Source of the DNA: Pictodentalium vernedei
Lineage: Eukaryota; Mollusca; Scaphopoda; Dentaliida; Dentaliidae
Assembly: GCA_031216915.1 (NCBI GenBank)
Contig: CM062289.1
Location: forward strand, 63,495,741-63,559,740
Length of the DNA: 64,000 nucleotides
Reading direction: 5' to 3'
Shown piece by piece: positions 30,900 through 41,600 of the stretch. Every line of letters begins with the position of its first letter. Position 1 is the first letter of the stretch. The position numbers and the translations under genes were made by a program. Under the pieces are notes generated by a model. That model was given only the letters and a program-made list of their open reading frames with translations, was not told the origin of the DNA and did not search any database.

Positions 30900-31146
30900 G
30901 TAGTATAACCACAATGGATTTTCCAATTACACAACAGGTAAAAAGTTTTTGTCATGGTTTCAGTCTTCAAAGGTGCGGTCTCTCAAGACAGGTCCATTAT
31001 GGCATAAAAATACAAGTTGGTACCAGGTCACAGTGGTCTCTCAGACAGGTGGTCTCCCATTGCAGGTCCATAAAAGAGTAAAACCAATTGTTGCTGGCAG
31101 ATGAAGTCTCTCAAGACAGTGGTCTCTCAAGACAGGTTTTACTGTA
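30900..31146. mobile_element. Truncated GGTCTCTCAAGACAGG MITE
   Basis: Corresponds to the right ~300 bp of 18184-18969, ending CAAGACAGGTTTTACTGTA. The left end and hairpin are missing. Confidence 0.8.
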
Positions 31147-31405
31147 CTGGGTTGTGAGATAATTAGTGATCATTTTGTCAGAAAACATATTCTTTAAAAT
31201 AGTAACACCCTTGATGTGGTTTATTTATTATTATATATAGTTGATTACATGTAGCTTGAGCTTTCTAAAAACCATTCTGAAACACCAACATCTGAAACTA
31301 GCATCAAACACTGAGAGGACTTATGTGTATGATGGATTTCAATAGATATGGACAGTCATCAATCTTGCATCTTATCAGGTATTTAGCTATATCATGCCCA
31401 TGGAA

Positions 31406-32250
31406 TACAGTACGGTCGCCGTGGACTGGTTGTAATCCAAGTGGACAATGATGCCCATGCATGCATTTACTAGGGCTGCAATGGTTAATTGTGATTTGCG
31501 TGAACCGTGATACATTGCTCACAATCCAATATGTATCGCTGTTCACTATGCATCGCGATACGATAAATATAAATAATATCAGGCAAAACAATTTCGTCGA
31601 TTTTGAAAGGTGAACCCCTGTTTTTTGCTTACCAGCACTGACCGTGCTAAATATGCCATCAACACAGCATTATTCAGTTAACCAAAAGTTGGAGAAGTCC
31701 CACCTATTTGATTAATCCATTATATCAGACAAGATATAACGAAATCAATTGTTTGAACACGTTTTTTGAGAGGAAAAAAAACAACGGAAAACTGGTCATA
31801 AAATAAGGACTTGAAATTAATGAATGCCAATGGTTGTCACTTTGAGAAGTTACATTTTGTTTAAATCGTACATTCAAAAATTTGTAATAAAAGGAAGCTA
31901 TGGGAAATGAATACATGCAGTTCAAAGTATTTGATAATTGTAGTTGCAAGCCATGAGAGATAAAGTGTATCATGATACATATCATATCGTGCAGACTGAA
32001 TTGTGATACATATCGTTATTGTAAGGGAATCGTATCGTTGCAGCCCTAGCATTTACCAGATAATAAAAATCATCATCAGCAAAAATTTTCATTAATGAAG
32101 CACCTGGTTGTACCGGGTGATTCATAAATTAAATTCTTGATGATAATTCCTATAATTACAGTAGTGTTTGGAATGTAATATTATTGTGTGCATGGAAATG
32201 CAGCTCACCTGTGGAAACTTAAGTGACCAGTCCATGGCAGCCGTACTGTA
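31406..32250. mobile_element. MITE family D split by a hAT-type element
   Basis: The left piece TACAGTACGGTCGCCGTGGA to GCATGCATTTAC and the right piece from GCATTTACCAGATAATAAAA to CAGCCGTACTGTA rejoin to a normal D element once 31471-32048 and one GCATTTAC are removed. Confidence 0.88.
31471..32048. mobile_element. hAT-type MITE nested in D
   Basis: Terminal repeats TAGGGCTGCAATGG and CGTTGCAGCCCTA with an exact 8-bp target duplication GCATTTAC (31463-31470, 32049-32056). Subterminal ATCGCGATACGATA / ATCGTATCGTTG motifs occur at both ends. No transposase frame. Confidence 0.9.
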
Positions 32251-32734
32251 CATGTATATTGTATAATTGCTCTAAAGGCAGACTCAGATGATGAAGTTTT
32301 GTCAAATGAAATATCATTCAATAATGAACAAAGAAAAAGACATCATTATGAAAAAAGGTTGGATTCGTACAAGCAAAAAAAGGTTGTACCACTCTTTGAG
32401 TAACATTTTCGGGGGATTGTGCATATTTTCCATTTCTTGACATTTGCCCAAGTACCAGATCACTTTTTTGGACTAACAGAGGTACAATACTAATTCTTGT
32501 CAACAAACTATAACATCTCTGAAGAATGGATCTATCCTCAATCTTTATCAAACTTATTGCATCAGATAAATGACTGCTTTACAGCATTAGAGAATTTATT
32601 CTAACTGGTGGAGTGCTGAATTATTTCATAAATAATTGTTTTATTATCAGTAATTGGAGGGTGCCTTTTGCCACTACAGTGGCTTTCAGTACATTTTAGG
32701 AGAGCCATGATAGTGGCGTCCAGCACTCAACCAA
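32251..32734. other. Spacer with an unassigned open frame
   Basis: A minus-strand frame of ~85 codons (about 32318-32575) opens after TGCTGTAAAGCAG, which looks like a splice acceptor, and ends at a stop near 32318. The composition is protein-like but no domain is recognised, and its phase does not fit the candidate exon at 36568. TAACTGGTGGAGTGCTG / CAGCACTCAACCAATTA near 32604 and 32721 form a weak inverted repeat. Confidence 0.3.
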
Positions 32735-32976
32735 TTAACCCCATACCTTATATGAAAAGCAGACGACACTTGCAAACAAAATTGTTGAATAACTAATTTT
32801 TTTCATTTTCTTGTTTCAAAAACATAGGTTATGACCCCTCATTGGAACAATCTCAACGAGCTCGTTCAAAAGAGGGGTCATAACCTATGTTTTTGAGACA
32901 AAAAAATGAAAATTAATTGGTGATTTTTTAGAATAGAGCTGGCCCGTTTTGGCCGTTGCATTGGGTAAAGGGTTAA
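32735..32976. mobile_element. MITE family C2
   Basis: Ends TTAACCCCATACC and GGGTAAAGGGTTAA, core CATAGGTTATGACCCCTC / GAGGGGTCATAACCTATG near 32855. Confidence 0.82.
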
Positions 32977-33151
32977 ATGAATAAAACCTGAAAAACCTGC
33001 TTTTTACAATAAAAATTACGAGATTGCACCCAAGCTTAGACTGGTGGAAATAAAGACTAAAATTTCACCAGGTATTTTAAAAGTCATGGAGTTTAAAAAC
33101 AAGTGGTCACAGACAGACAGACTGACCGACAATTCCAGATATCAAGCTGCT

Positions 33152-33469
33152 TACAGTTAAAACTAGAAGTCCTGTCACAAATAGTGCGCTTATCTAGGCT
33201 TAATTGCGCATTGGAATTGCGCGCAATTTCCACATCGAATGGCATCCAAAGCACGGCAGGTTCTCCTGGTTAATCATAGCAAACATATGCAATGTTTCTG
33301 CCAATGGACCTCCGGGTTACCCGGAGGTCCATTGGCTGAAACATTGCTTGTGTACAGGCCATATGTACAGAATTTGATAGCTTTACTTGGGCCATAACGC
33401 GTACATTAACGCGCATATCAACGTGCTATTTGTGCGCATTTCATGACAGGACTTCTAGTTTTAACTGTA
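33152..33469. mobile_element. MITE family B (full length)
   Basis: Perfect B ends with TA flanks. The core CCAATGGACCTCCGGGTTAC / CCGGAGGTCCATTGG is intact. Confidence 0.9.
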
Positions 33470-33613
33470 TGACAGCTAAAAACAAAGTGAGCAGGGGATC
33501 ATGAAGGTATATTATATATCCCTCTTTTCAGTTCAACCAGCCAAAGGAGACTCAATACATACCCTTCTTATCAGAGAACTGTTTATTTAGATTGAGTGCT
33601 GTAAAGCCAAAGT

Positions 33614-33846
33614 TTAACCCTTTACCTAACAAATTGGAACATAGCAATTTACAAAGTGAACAATTGAAAAAATTTATTTTTTAAAAATGTCAACAAAACC
33701 ATATTATGCGACCCCCTCATTGGAACAAACGTCAAGCTCAGTCAGTGAGAGGTCACATGATATGGTTTTGTTGAAACTGTTTGAAAAATTTGAAAAACAA
33801 TAAAAATAACTAATTTTGATATTATGTGAATTGGGCAAAGGAATAA
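33614..33846. mobile_element. MITE family C1, diverged
   Basis: Starts TTAACCCTTTACCTAAC and ends TTGGGCAAAGGAATAA. One arm of the core has decayed. Confidence 0.75.
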
Positions 33847-34144
33847 ATTTATTTTGTAGGAACCGAAATTTTTTACCTTGACCTTCAACCCTTGTACAGA
33901 TCCCCAAAAAGCAATTCCAGCAATCATCCCATTGTATGCAGCCTATGTATGAAGTATGAGAATTATATGATCACAGGTACAAAACTTATTATCAGGAAAT
34001 CAGAAGGACAAACATACAGTTAAAACTAGAAGTCCTGTCACGAACTGTGCGCTTATCTAGGCTTAATTGCGCGTATGAATTGCACGCAATTGCCATATCG
34101 AATGGCTTCCAAAGCACGGCAGGTTCTCCTGGTTCCTTATAGCA

Positions 34145-35445
34145 TTATTATTATTTATTGGTGCTTAACGCCACATCAGCAGCTAGGGCTATATTGTGGC
34201 GAGAAAACAGTGGTATATAAAAAGTCGTTAGCAATAATGAAGTAAAATTTGAATAAAAATAAAAATAACCACAAAAGACATGTCAAAGACAAAAATGATT
34301 AAAATAACAATGAGTAATGAAATACGTGAATACATTATAAATCAACCTGAGGAATTGAGACTTGATGAGTCGGGATTAAAAGAATAAAAACAATTTTAAA
34401 ATTTTGTAAAAAGGTTGATTACTTTCAGAAATGACACAATTTTGTGTGGGCTCGTATTATAAAAGAGATCTCTAAGAGATCCAGCTGTAAATTACTGCCC
34501 TCTAACAAGATTAAAATCAGTGCAATGTAAAAGAATGTGTTCCACTGACAACACCTGCTGACATGGAACACACTCTAGTCGCAAATTACCCTCCAACAGA
34601 AAGGAATGTGTAAGTCTTGTATGACCAATATGACATCGTGTCACAATAACATGATCTTTTCTACAAAGGTTACTGGATGGGTAGTGATCAGTAATAGTTG
34701 GTCGGAAGCGATGGAGCTTGTTATTTGTCGCCCCATCCCATTCCACCTGCCACATGGTTTTGATGTAGTTACTAATATGTGGTTTAAAATCACTGAAAGG
34801 GATGTTAAAATCAGTGAGAGGCTTGGATAAAGCCTGTTTTGCTGCACTGTCTGCTTTGGTGTTACCAGCGATACCTACATGTCCGGGTAACCAGCAAAAC
34901 ATGATATCATATCGGTCAGACATGAGAGTTGTTAACTTCTCACGAAGTTCCAGAATGAGAGGGTTCTTCAACTTGGGGTTGAGTAAAGCAAGTAAAGAGG
35001 AAAGAGAGTCGGAGAAGATGATCGACTTTCTTTCCTGTGCATTCTCGATGTGCTCAAGTGCGAGTTGAATAGCTTTAACTTCAGCTGTGAAAATAGAACT
35101 CTGATTCGGTATTCTGATTGAGGCGACATGATCATCAGCAACAGCAGCTGATGATACCCTGTCACCATCCTTAGATCCATCCGTATAGATCCCTGTGTAT
35201 GCACTATACCTGGACTTTATTTCGGCATATTTTTGTTTGAACTGCAAGGAATTGGTATCAGATTTTTTGGAAGAAGCAAGGTCCAAAATAATTGTAGGTT
35301 TTTTAAGATGCCAAGGAGGAATATGTGATTTACGGTTTTCTTTTATAGAATCAGAATCAATTTTGGCAGACTCCATGTGGGGTTTGATTCTTATTCCCAA
35401 TGGAGGAATGTGTTTCTGGTGGCGGTTATAAAATTCAGCATTTTA
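34145..35445 (-). mobile_element. I-superfamily (I/Nimb-like) LINE 3' fragment in MITE B
   Basis: A 5'-truncated non-LTR retrotransposon. The 3' end on the minus strand is GCACCAATAAATAATAATAA, a short A/T-repeat tail. It is flanked by an imperfect 9-bp target duplication (CTTATAGCA / CTTACAGCA at 34136-34144 and 35446-35454). It encodes only the C-terminal part of ORF2 (RNase H and a Cys-rich tail). A C-terminal RNase H is typical of the I, R1, LOA and related clades. Truncation at the 5' side is what target-primed reverse transcription usually leaves. Confidence 0.85.
34492..35400 (-). CDS. RNase H domain of a non-LTR retrotransposon ORF2 (partial)
   Basis: An open frame of 302 codons that removes the RNA strand of the cDNA-RNA hybrid in elements of this class. 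All four RNase H acidic residues are visible: D74 in YTDGSK, E106 in FTAEVKAIQLAL, D131 in FSDSLSSL and D184 in NTKADSAAK, plus H174 in WLPGHVGIAGN. After ~residue 245 a CHIGHTRLTH segment and CVPCQQVLSVEHILLHC form the Cys/His tail seen in I, R1 and Nimb elements. The first ATG at 35400 is only the first in frame; the true ORF2 start, endonuclease and reverse transcriptase are lost by 5' truncation. No frameshift or stop interrupts the domain, so the insertion is fairly recent. It is transposon coding sequence, not a host RNase H1, because it is intronless, lacks the hybrid-binding domain and lies inside a LINE. Confidence 0.88.
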   Translation of the reverse strand: MGIRIKPHMESAKIDSDSIKENRKSHIPPWHLKKPTIILDLASSKKSDTNSLQFKQKYAEIKSRYSAYTGIYTDGSKDGDRVSSAAVADDHVASIRIPNQSSIFTAEVKAIQLALEHIENAQERKSIIFSDSLSSLLALLNPKLKNPLILELREKLTTLMSDRYDIMFCWLPGHVGIAGNTKADSAAKQALSKPLTDFNIPFSDFKPHISNYIKTMWQVEWDGATNNKLHRFRPTITDHYPSSNLCRKDHVIVTRCHIGHTRLTHSFLLEGNLRLECVPCQQVLSVEHILLHCTDFNLVRGQ

Positions 35446-35498
35446 CTTACAGCAAACACGGGCAATGTTTTTGCCAATGGACCTCCAGGTTACCCGCG

Positions 35499-35570
35499 AT
35501 ATGACCATAGTAAGGCTATCAAATTCTGCCATATTTACAGAATTTGATAGCCTTTCTATGGTCATATTGC
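35499..35570. repeat. Hairpin created by template switch in MITE B
   Basis: GATATGACCATAGTAAGGCT / GCCTTTCTATGGTCATAT with ATCAAATTCTG / CAGAATTTGAT around 35534. Other B copies have these two segments ~150 bp apart on opposite sides of the core. Confidence 0.8.
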
Positions 35571-35889
35571 GTAGATTAACGCGCATATCGACGTGCTATT
35601 TGTGCGCATTTCAGGACAGGATTTTTAGGTTTAACTGTACTGACATACAACAGATAAAGAGATTAGGCAAAAAAAAAATTGAAATGTTCCCAGTCACATG
35701 CCACAAAAAAAATACAGCAGATAGATACATGTAGTTGAATATTTTTCACCACTTTGCAGAAAAATTGTGTTTAAGGAAGGCTGTATGTGCCTATCCACAA
35801 GAAAACGCTGAATATCTGAATGGGAAACAAATATAAACAAAATGAAATTGTTATGAAGGCCTAAAACTATAAAAACCAATATTTGCAAG

Positions 35890-36322
35890 TACAGTGGAGC
35901 CAACTTAATTGGATATCTCTTAACTGAATAACCCTATTAAATGAATATCATTTCCAAACACAAAACTATTTACTATACCTTCAGGACAAATTTGATCTGT
36001 TAATTGAGTAAAGGTTATAGAGTAAACTCCTATTAATTGAATAAAAAATCTTGTAAAATGTTAAGAAATTAACCTGACACTCACCAATTTTCCCTTGTTT
36101 TTCGACTTATTTGGCCTCAGTACATCCAATACAGGCATTTAATTTATATCTTGTTTGACAGAGCTCTATTGTTTGAAAGCTGTCAAACAAGATATAATAG
36201 AATAAATGCTAAGTTTGTCTAGAATACAGGAAAGTGACAAAATCCCTCTTAATTGAATACTCCTGTTAATTGAATAATTTTCACTGGCAAAACAGCTATT
36301 CATTTAACAGGATTCCACTGTA
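35890..36322. mobile_element. Tc1/mariner-like MITE with TACAGTGGA ends
   Basis: Left TACAGTGGAGCCAACTTAAT, right TTTAACAGGATTCCACTGTA, with subterminal repeats of TTAATTGAATA. The central hairpin TATCTTGTTTGACAG / CTGTCAAACAAGATA is at 36147-36193. TA flanks. No ORF. Confidence 0.8.
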
Positions 36323-36567
36323 CATGTACATGTATTAACAATTTTGTTAACTGCAACCTCAAAAAAAAGTGAATCGTCAAGCCCTCAAAAATGGAGTAGA
36401 GTGATGGGGAAACACATAATTTTTTGGTGGGGGAGGGGCTTTCCTGTCTACACCCCTATTGTAAAAGGAGTGGGGTGGGGGGTGAGATTTAATAAACTAG
36501 TTTGGTGAATGGTTAATAGTTTAATGCATCTCTTCATCCAATGATCTGTCAAAAAATCAATATTTAC

Positions 36568-36799
36568 CTGCAAACATATCTTCTGAATCTGGCTTTCTTT
36601 TGAACAGACATATTATTGCATATGAACTGACATACAGAAGGATGAAAAGTAACAGGAAAATCTGAAAAATAAAACCCCACAATGTGTGAAATGTATGTTG
36701 AGCAACAAATGCCCCCACAGCCACAGAAACTATTGATAACATACTGACGGAAAAAAGAAACGCAATATCAGTTTTGGTAATATAATTTTTTTTATCCAT
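36568..36799 (-). CDS. Candidate host-gene first coding exon, two-TM protein (unrecognised)
   Basis: From ATG at 36799 the frame gives MDKKNYITKTD, a hydrophobic segment at about residues 12-33 (FLFSVSMLSIVSVAVGAFVA), a short linker, a second hydrophobic segment at about 40-66 (LWGFIFQIFLLLFILLYVSS), then KRKPDSEDMFAG. The coding sequence meets a consensus 5' splice donor, CAG|GTAAATA, at 36568, leaving phase 1. Without splicing the frame stops three codons later. I see no neighbouring transposon module that explains it, the codon use is even, and both segments look like true membrane helices, so a small membrane protein gene with a long first intron toward lower coordinates is the best reading. 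No following exon was identified in the window. The protein family is not recognised. A chance hydrophobic ORF is the alternative. Confidence 0.5.
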
Positions 36800-36999
36800 A
36801 TTAATGTTGTAAAATTTGACACAAAACTACCTCAGTGTACTGTCTAAAGAATCTTTGGTTAAAATTCGGTAAACCATTACTGTGTGACGCTGCATGCTTT
36901 CAACAGATTTTTTGACAAAGCATGCATCCAGGACACTCCAACATGCTATGGGTTTGAAAACCATACCAAATCAAAGTTTTGAACAATACCAATCGATTG

Positions 37000-37487
37000 C
37001 ACAACATTTCATTTCAACTCGATTGAAAACCAGGGGAGAGTCTGTTATGGTTTGCAGGGGGGCGAAGGATTATTCATCGCGTGAAAACACCTTTCGAGGG
37101 CAATTTTACAGCCGTAAGACATCGGGATCAGGTCCTCATGCATCATGTCCTTCTACTTATCCATGTGCATAAGCTTATGTTGCAGCAGGATAATACAAGG
37201 CCGTACGTTGCTAGGGTTTGTCGTGACTTCCTCAACCAAAATAATGTCCCAGGTCTTGATTGGCCACCTTACAGTCCAGATTTGTCCTTGATCAAGCTTT
37301 TGTGGGACGAGCTGGACAGTGGGTCAGGAAGTGCGTCAATGTCCCAATCAACGTCGATCAGCTCATGCAGGCCCTTCTTCAGGAGTGGAATAACATCCCA
37401 CAAAGGACCATAAAACACTTGATAGGGTCAATGGTAGGGAGAGTGAAAGCAGTTACCAAAGCCCGGGGTGGGCACACCCGCTATTGA
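37000..37487 (+). pseudogene. Tc1-like transposase C-terminal remnant
   Basis: The catalytic half of a Tc1/mariner DDE transposase spread over three frames. Recognisable are EGNFTAVRHRDQVL, MLQQDNTRPYVARVCRDFLN (second catalytic Asp in QQDN), LDWPPYSPDLS and, after a frameshift near 37310, LMQALLQEWNNIPQRTIKHL to RGGHTRY at the C terminus. The third catalytic acid, normally Glu in DLSPIEHLWDEL, reads Lys (DLSLIKLLWDEL). At least two frameshifts and this substitution make it inactive. The N-terminal DNA-binding domain is missing or unreadable upstream of 37000. Confidence 0.85.
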
Positions 37488-37681
37488 TTTTGATCAGGAA
37501 ATGGCAAAGGGAGCCCATGTTTGAATGTTATCCATGCAAACACCGTCTGTGTTAAGACAACAAAACTCGTCAAAATTTAATCAGTAATGAAAAAATAACA
37601 CCAAAATCCAAACAACGAAATACTCATCCAGAACACATTTGAAATACTTACCACAGAAAAAAACTTGTGTTTCCGATAGTA

Positions 37682-37985
37682 TACAGTTAAAACTAGAAAT
37701 GCGCGCAAATAGCTCGTCGATCTGCGCGTTAATCTATGCGTAATGACCATAGTAAGGCTATCAAATTTTGTGCATATGGCCTGTGCACAAGCAATGTTTC
37801 AGCCAATGGACCTCCGGGTAACCCGGAGGTCCATTGGCAGAAACATTGCCTGCGTTTGCTATGAGTAACCAGGAGAATCTGTCGTGTTTTGGATATATTT
37901 GATATGGCAATTGTGCGCAATTCCTACACGCAATTAAGCCTAGATAAGCGCACATTTCGTGACAGGACTTCTAGTTTTAACTGTA
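37682..37985. mobile_element. MITE family B
   Basis: Starts TACAGTTAAAACTAGAAATG (the GTCCTGTCATG segment of the left end is deleted) and ends CTTCTAGTTTTAACTGTA. Confidence 0.85.
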
Positions 37986-38203
37986 TGACAGAATACAACA
38001 AGGGTGGAGTATAGGGGACTGGAAAAGATAGAGTTTTCCCCTGTATTTCATGTGCGTCAAAGGTACATGTGAAATACATGAACACCCCATTGTTGATTCC
38101 TGTATACCACGACTAAACTTGAATTAAGTGAATGAAGCCGATAACTTTCTTTGGTTCACACACATTTTAGAATCCCTTAGTCAAGGCCTGGAAATAAAAA
38201 GCT

Positions 38204-38507
38204 TACAGTTAAAACTAGAAGTCCTGTCACGAACTGTGCGCTTATCTAGGCTTAATTGCACGTAGCAATTGTGCGCAATTGCCATATCAAATGACAGGTT
38301 CCCCTGGTTACTCATAGCAAACACAGGCAATGTTTCTGCCAATGGACCTCCGGGTTACCCTGAGGTCCATTGGCTGAAACATTGCTGGTGCAAAGGCCAT
38401 ATGTACAGAATTTGATGGCCTTACTATGGCCATAACGCGTAGATTAACACGCAGATCGACGTGCTATTTGTGTGCATTTCATGACAGGACTCCTAGTTTT
38501 AACTGTA
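38204..38507. mobile_element. MITE family B
   Basis: Ends TACAGTTAAAACTAGAAGTC and CTCCTAGTTTTAACTGTA; core hairpin near 38355. About 220 bp from the previous B copy, in opposite sense. Confidence 0.88.
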
Positions 38508-38664
38508 CATTGTAACAGTTAGCAAGTTATGCTAAATACTGTGGTGGTACATGTGTAACCTAGGGAAATATTGTGTTGTAATGCTTTTCACCTTCTCTAT
38601 TTTACTATGCCAGCCATGCTGTTTACATGTATGTCTTACAAGAATTTCCGCCACAATAAATAGC

Positions 38665-41600
38665 AATGAAAGTGTCAATGATACTGTAGCTTAACTTGTC
38701 TGTGTGTTATGCTTGATGAAAAGGATAATATTCAATGTTTATGAAAGCATTATGAAATAAGACAAGAATTGTGATAATTGGGAATATGTTCATTTCTGTT
38801 TCCTGTATGCTATGTTTTTGATAAAAATAATGAGAGGTGGGTTAATATGACCTCACAGTTAATGTATGTGGCCCTCACAGTTATCGTATATCAACGAAAG
38901 TTACCAAGTTACAGTGAATTTATTCCAAACGAATCATCCTGTCAAGTTACATTGAAATCCCTTCATAAACACAGCCTGTAGACTGTGCTAAAGGTTTTCG
39001 GGCTTCGGGCCCCTGTAGCCATCAGTTTTCCAACTGCGTCCAAAGGGGACGTTCTCATCTAGACATTATATGAAGTCAACCTACCAAGTTACAATGAAAT
39101 CCTTTCATAAATATGACCTGTAGACTGTGCTCAAGGTTTTCGGGCTTCGGGCCCCTGAATGCCGTCACAGTTGACCAATCATGACCAAAAGGGGATGTCA
39201 TCATCTAGGCATTATATGGAGGCAAACTAACAGGTTACAATGAAATCCTTCCATAAATATGACCTATAGACTATGCTAAAGGTTTTGGTGTTTGGGGTTC
39301 GGTCAGCCATCAAGGTTGAATGATCGTGACCAAAAGGGGACGTTCTCATCTAGACATTATTTGGAGTCATCCTACCATGGTACAATGAAATCCCTTCATA
39401 AATATCACCTGTAGACTGTGCTAAAGGTTTTCGGGCTTCAGGCCCCTGCAGCCGTCACAGTTGCCTAATGGTGTCCAAACAGGGCTATTCTCATCTAGAC
39501 ATTATATGAAGCCAACCTACCAAGTTACAATGAAATCCCTTCATAAATATGAACTGAAGACTGTGCTAAAGGTTTTCAGGCTTTGGGCTCGGGCAGCCAT
39601 CATGGTTGAATGATCGCAACCAAAAGGGGACATTCTCATCTGGGCATCATCTGGAGTGATCCTACGAAGTTACAATGAAATCCCTTCATAAATATGACCT
39701 GTAGGCTGTGCTCAAGATTTTTAGGCTTCGGGCACCTGCAGCCGTCACAATTGACCAATCACGACCAAAAGGGGATGTCATCATCTAGGCATTATATGGA
39801 ATCAACCTAACAAGTTACAATGAAATCCTTCCATAAATATGACCTATAGACTATGCTAAAGGTTTTTGGGCTTGGGCAGCTATCAAGACTGAATGGTCGC
39901 GACCAAAAGGGGACGTTCTCATCTAGACATTATCTGGAGTCATCCTACCAAGCTACAATGAAATGCCATCATAATTATGACCTGTAGACTGTTCTAAAGG
40001 TTTTTGGGCTTCGGGCCCCTGTAGCTGTCAAAGTTGACCAGTCGTGTCCAAAAGTGGACGTTCTCATCTAGACATTATATGAAGCCAGACCTACCAAGTT
40101 ACAATGAAATCCCTTCATAAATATGACCTGTAGACTGTGATAAAGGTACTCAGGCTTCGGGCTTGGGCAGGCATAATGGTTGAATGATCGCAACCAAAAG
40201 GGGACACTCTCATCTGGGGATCATCTGGAGTGATCCTATGAAGTTAAAATGAAATCCCTTCATAAATATGACCTGCAGACTGTGCTCAAGATTTTCGGGC
40301 TTCAGGCACCTGTAGCCATCACAGTTGACCAAAAGGAGATGTCATCATCTTGGCATTATATGGAGTCAACCTGACAAGTTACAATGAAATCCTTCCATAA
40401 ATATGACCTATAGACTATGCTAAAGGTTTTTGGGCTCGGGCAGCTATCAAGACTGAATGATCGCAACCAAAAGGAGACGTTCTCATCTAGACATTATTTG
40501 GAGTCATCCTACCAAGCTACAATGAAATCCCTTCATAATTATGACCTGTAGACTGTTCTAAAGGTTTTCGGGCTTCGGGCCCCTGTAGCTGTCACAGTTG
40601 CCCAATCGTGTCCAAAAGGGGACATTCTCATCTAGACATTATATGAAGTCAAACCTACCAAGATACAATGAAATCCCTTCATAAATATGACCTGTAGACT
40701 GTGATAAAGGTATTTGGGCTCGGGCAGCCATTAGAGCTGAAACGGTTAACCGTTGACGGTTCGGTTTTGATTATGACCGGTTATAAATTTTGTAACCGTG
40801 GTTAACCGTTCTGTATCTTATGATGAGCGCTGCAGGCAGAAATTAATAGAAAGTAAGTTTTTGTCTGAAGTTTCATGTCGCTGTATCTAATACGCTAGTA
40901 ATAGCACAGTAAAAGGTAATTCAAGCATTGCTTTGGGCATAGCTGTACGCCTGTAGGTGAACCCGATATCACCCCTTTCATTGTTATTGCTGAGAGTTGA
41001 CAAGATTCGACAGAAATCGACAAGAGTTTTGGATTCTGGCATCATTGTCATTCTGCAACTCTGTCGCATAATCGGACTCGCATTCCACATGTTTCAGGGA
41101 CCGGTTCAAAGTTATTTGCAGTCAGTATTATTGCGTCATAGCTTGTCTAAATTCTGAATGAATTGTTAACGCTGTTTCATAATACCCTCCCCCCACCCCA
41201 CCCCTCAAATTTTTTAAAAGTGACTGCGCATACGCTGCACCCGAGTGTCTGTACTGAAAATGATAAACTCCATGGGAAAAGAAATTGTTGTGCTTGCACA
41301 CTGCAGTGACTGCACAGTACTTGGGCTAGGGACAGGGAGATCACATTTTATCAAGTAATATATGCTTTGGTTCTTAGATGCATGTGGTTCTGGCCTCTGG
41401 GACATTTCATCCTTGAATTGGTTCACTCGGGGACATTTCGGCTCTCGGAAAGGCCGAAACGTCACCGGCCGAATCGTCTCAAGGTCGAAATGCCCTAGGG
41501 CCGAAACTGACGAGTGACGAACGTCTCAACTCTCAAGAACGTACTGTGCAACAGTTTTTCCTTTCTTTTGTGTATGGTGTAATTAGTATTCGTCTTCAGT

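Larger units (their letters stand above)
34015..35639. mobile_element. MITE family B split by a LINE fragment
   Basis: The left half 34015-34144 (TACAGTTAAAACTAGAAGTC to TTATAGCA) and right half 35446-35639 (CTTACAGCAAACACGG to TTTAACTGTA) are the two halves of a B element. In the right half the normal second core arm is replaced by an inverted copy of CCATAGTAAGGCTATCAAAT (35499-35570). Confidence 0.85.

Noticed and set aside
32318..32575. Second exon of the candidate gene at 36568
   Set aside because: It is preceded by an acceptor-like AAAGCAG, but the exon phases do not match. Kept only as a note in the spacer entry.
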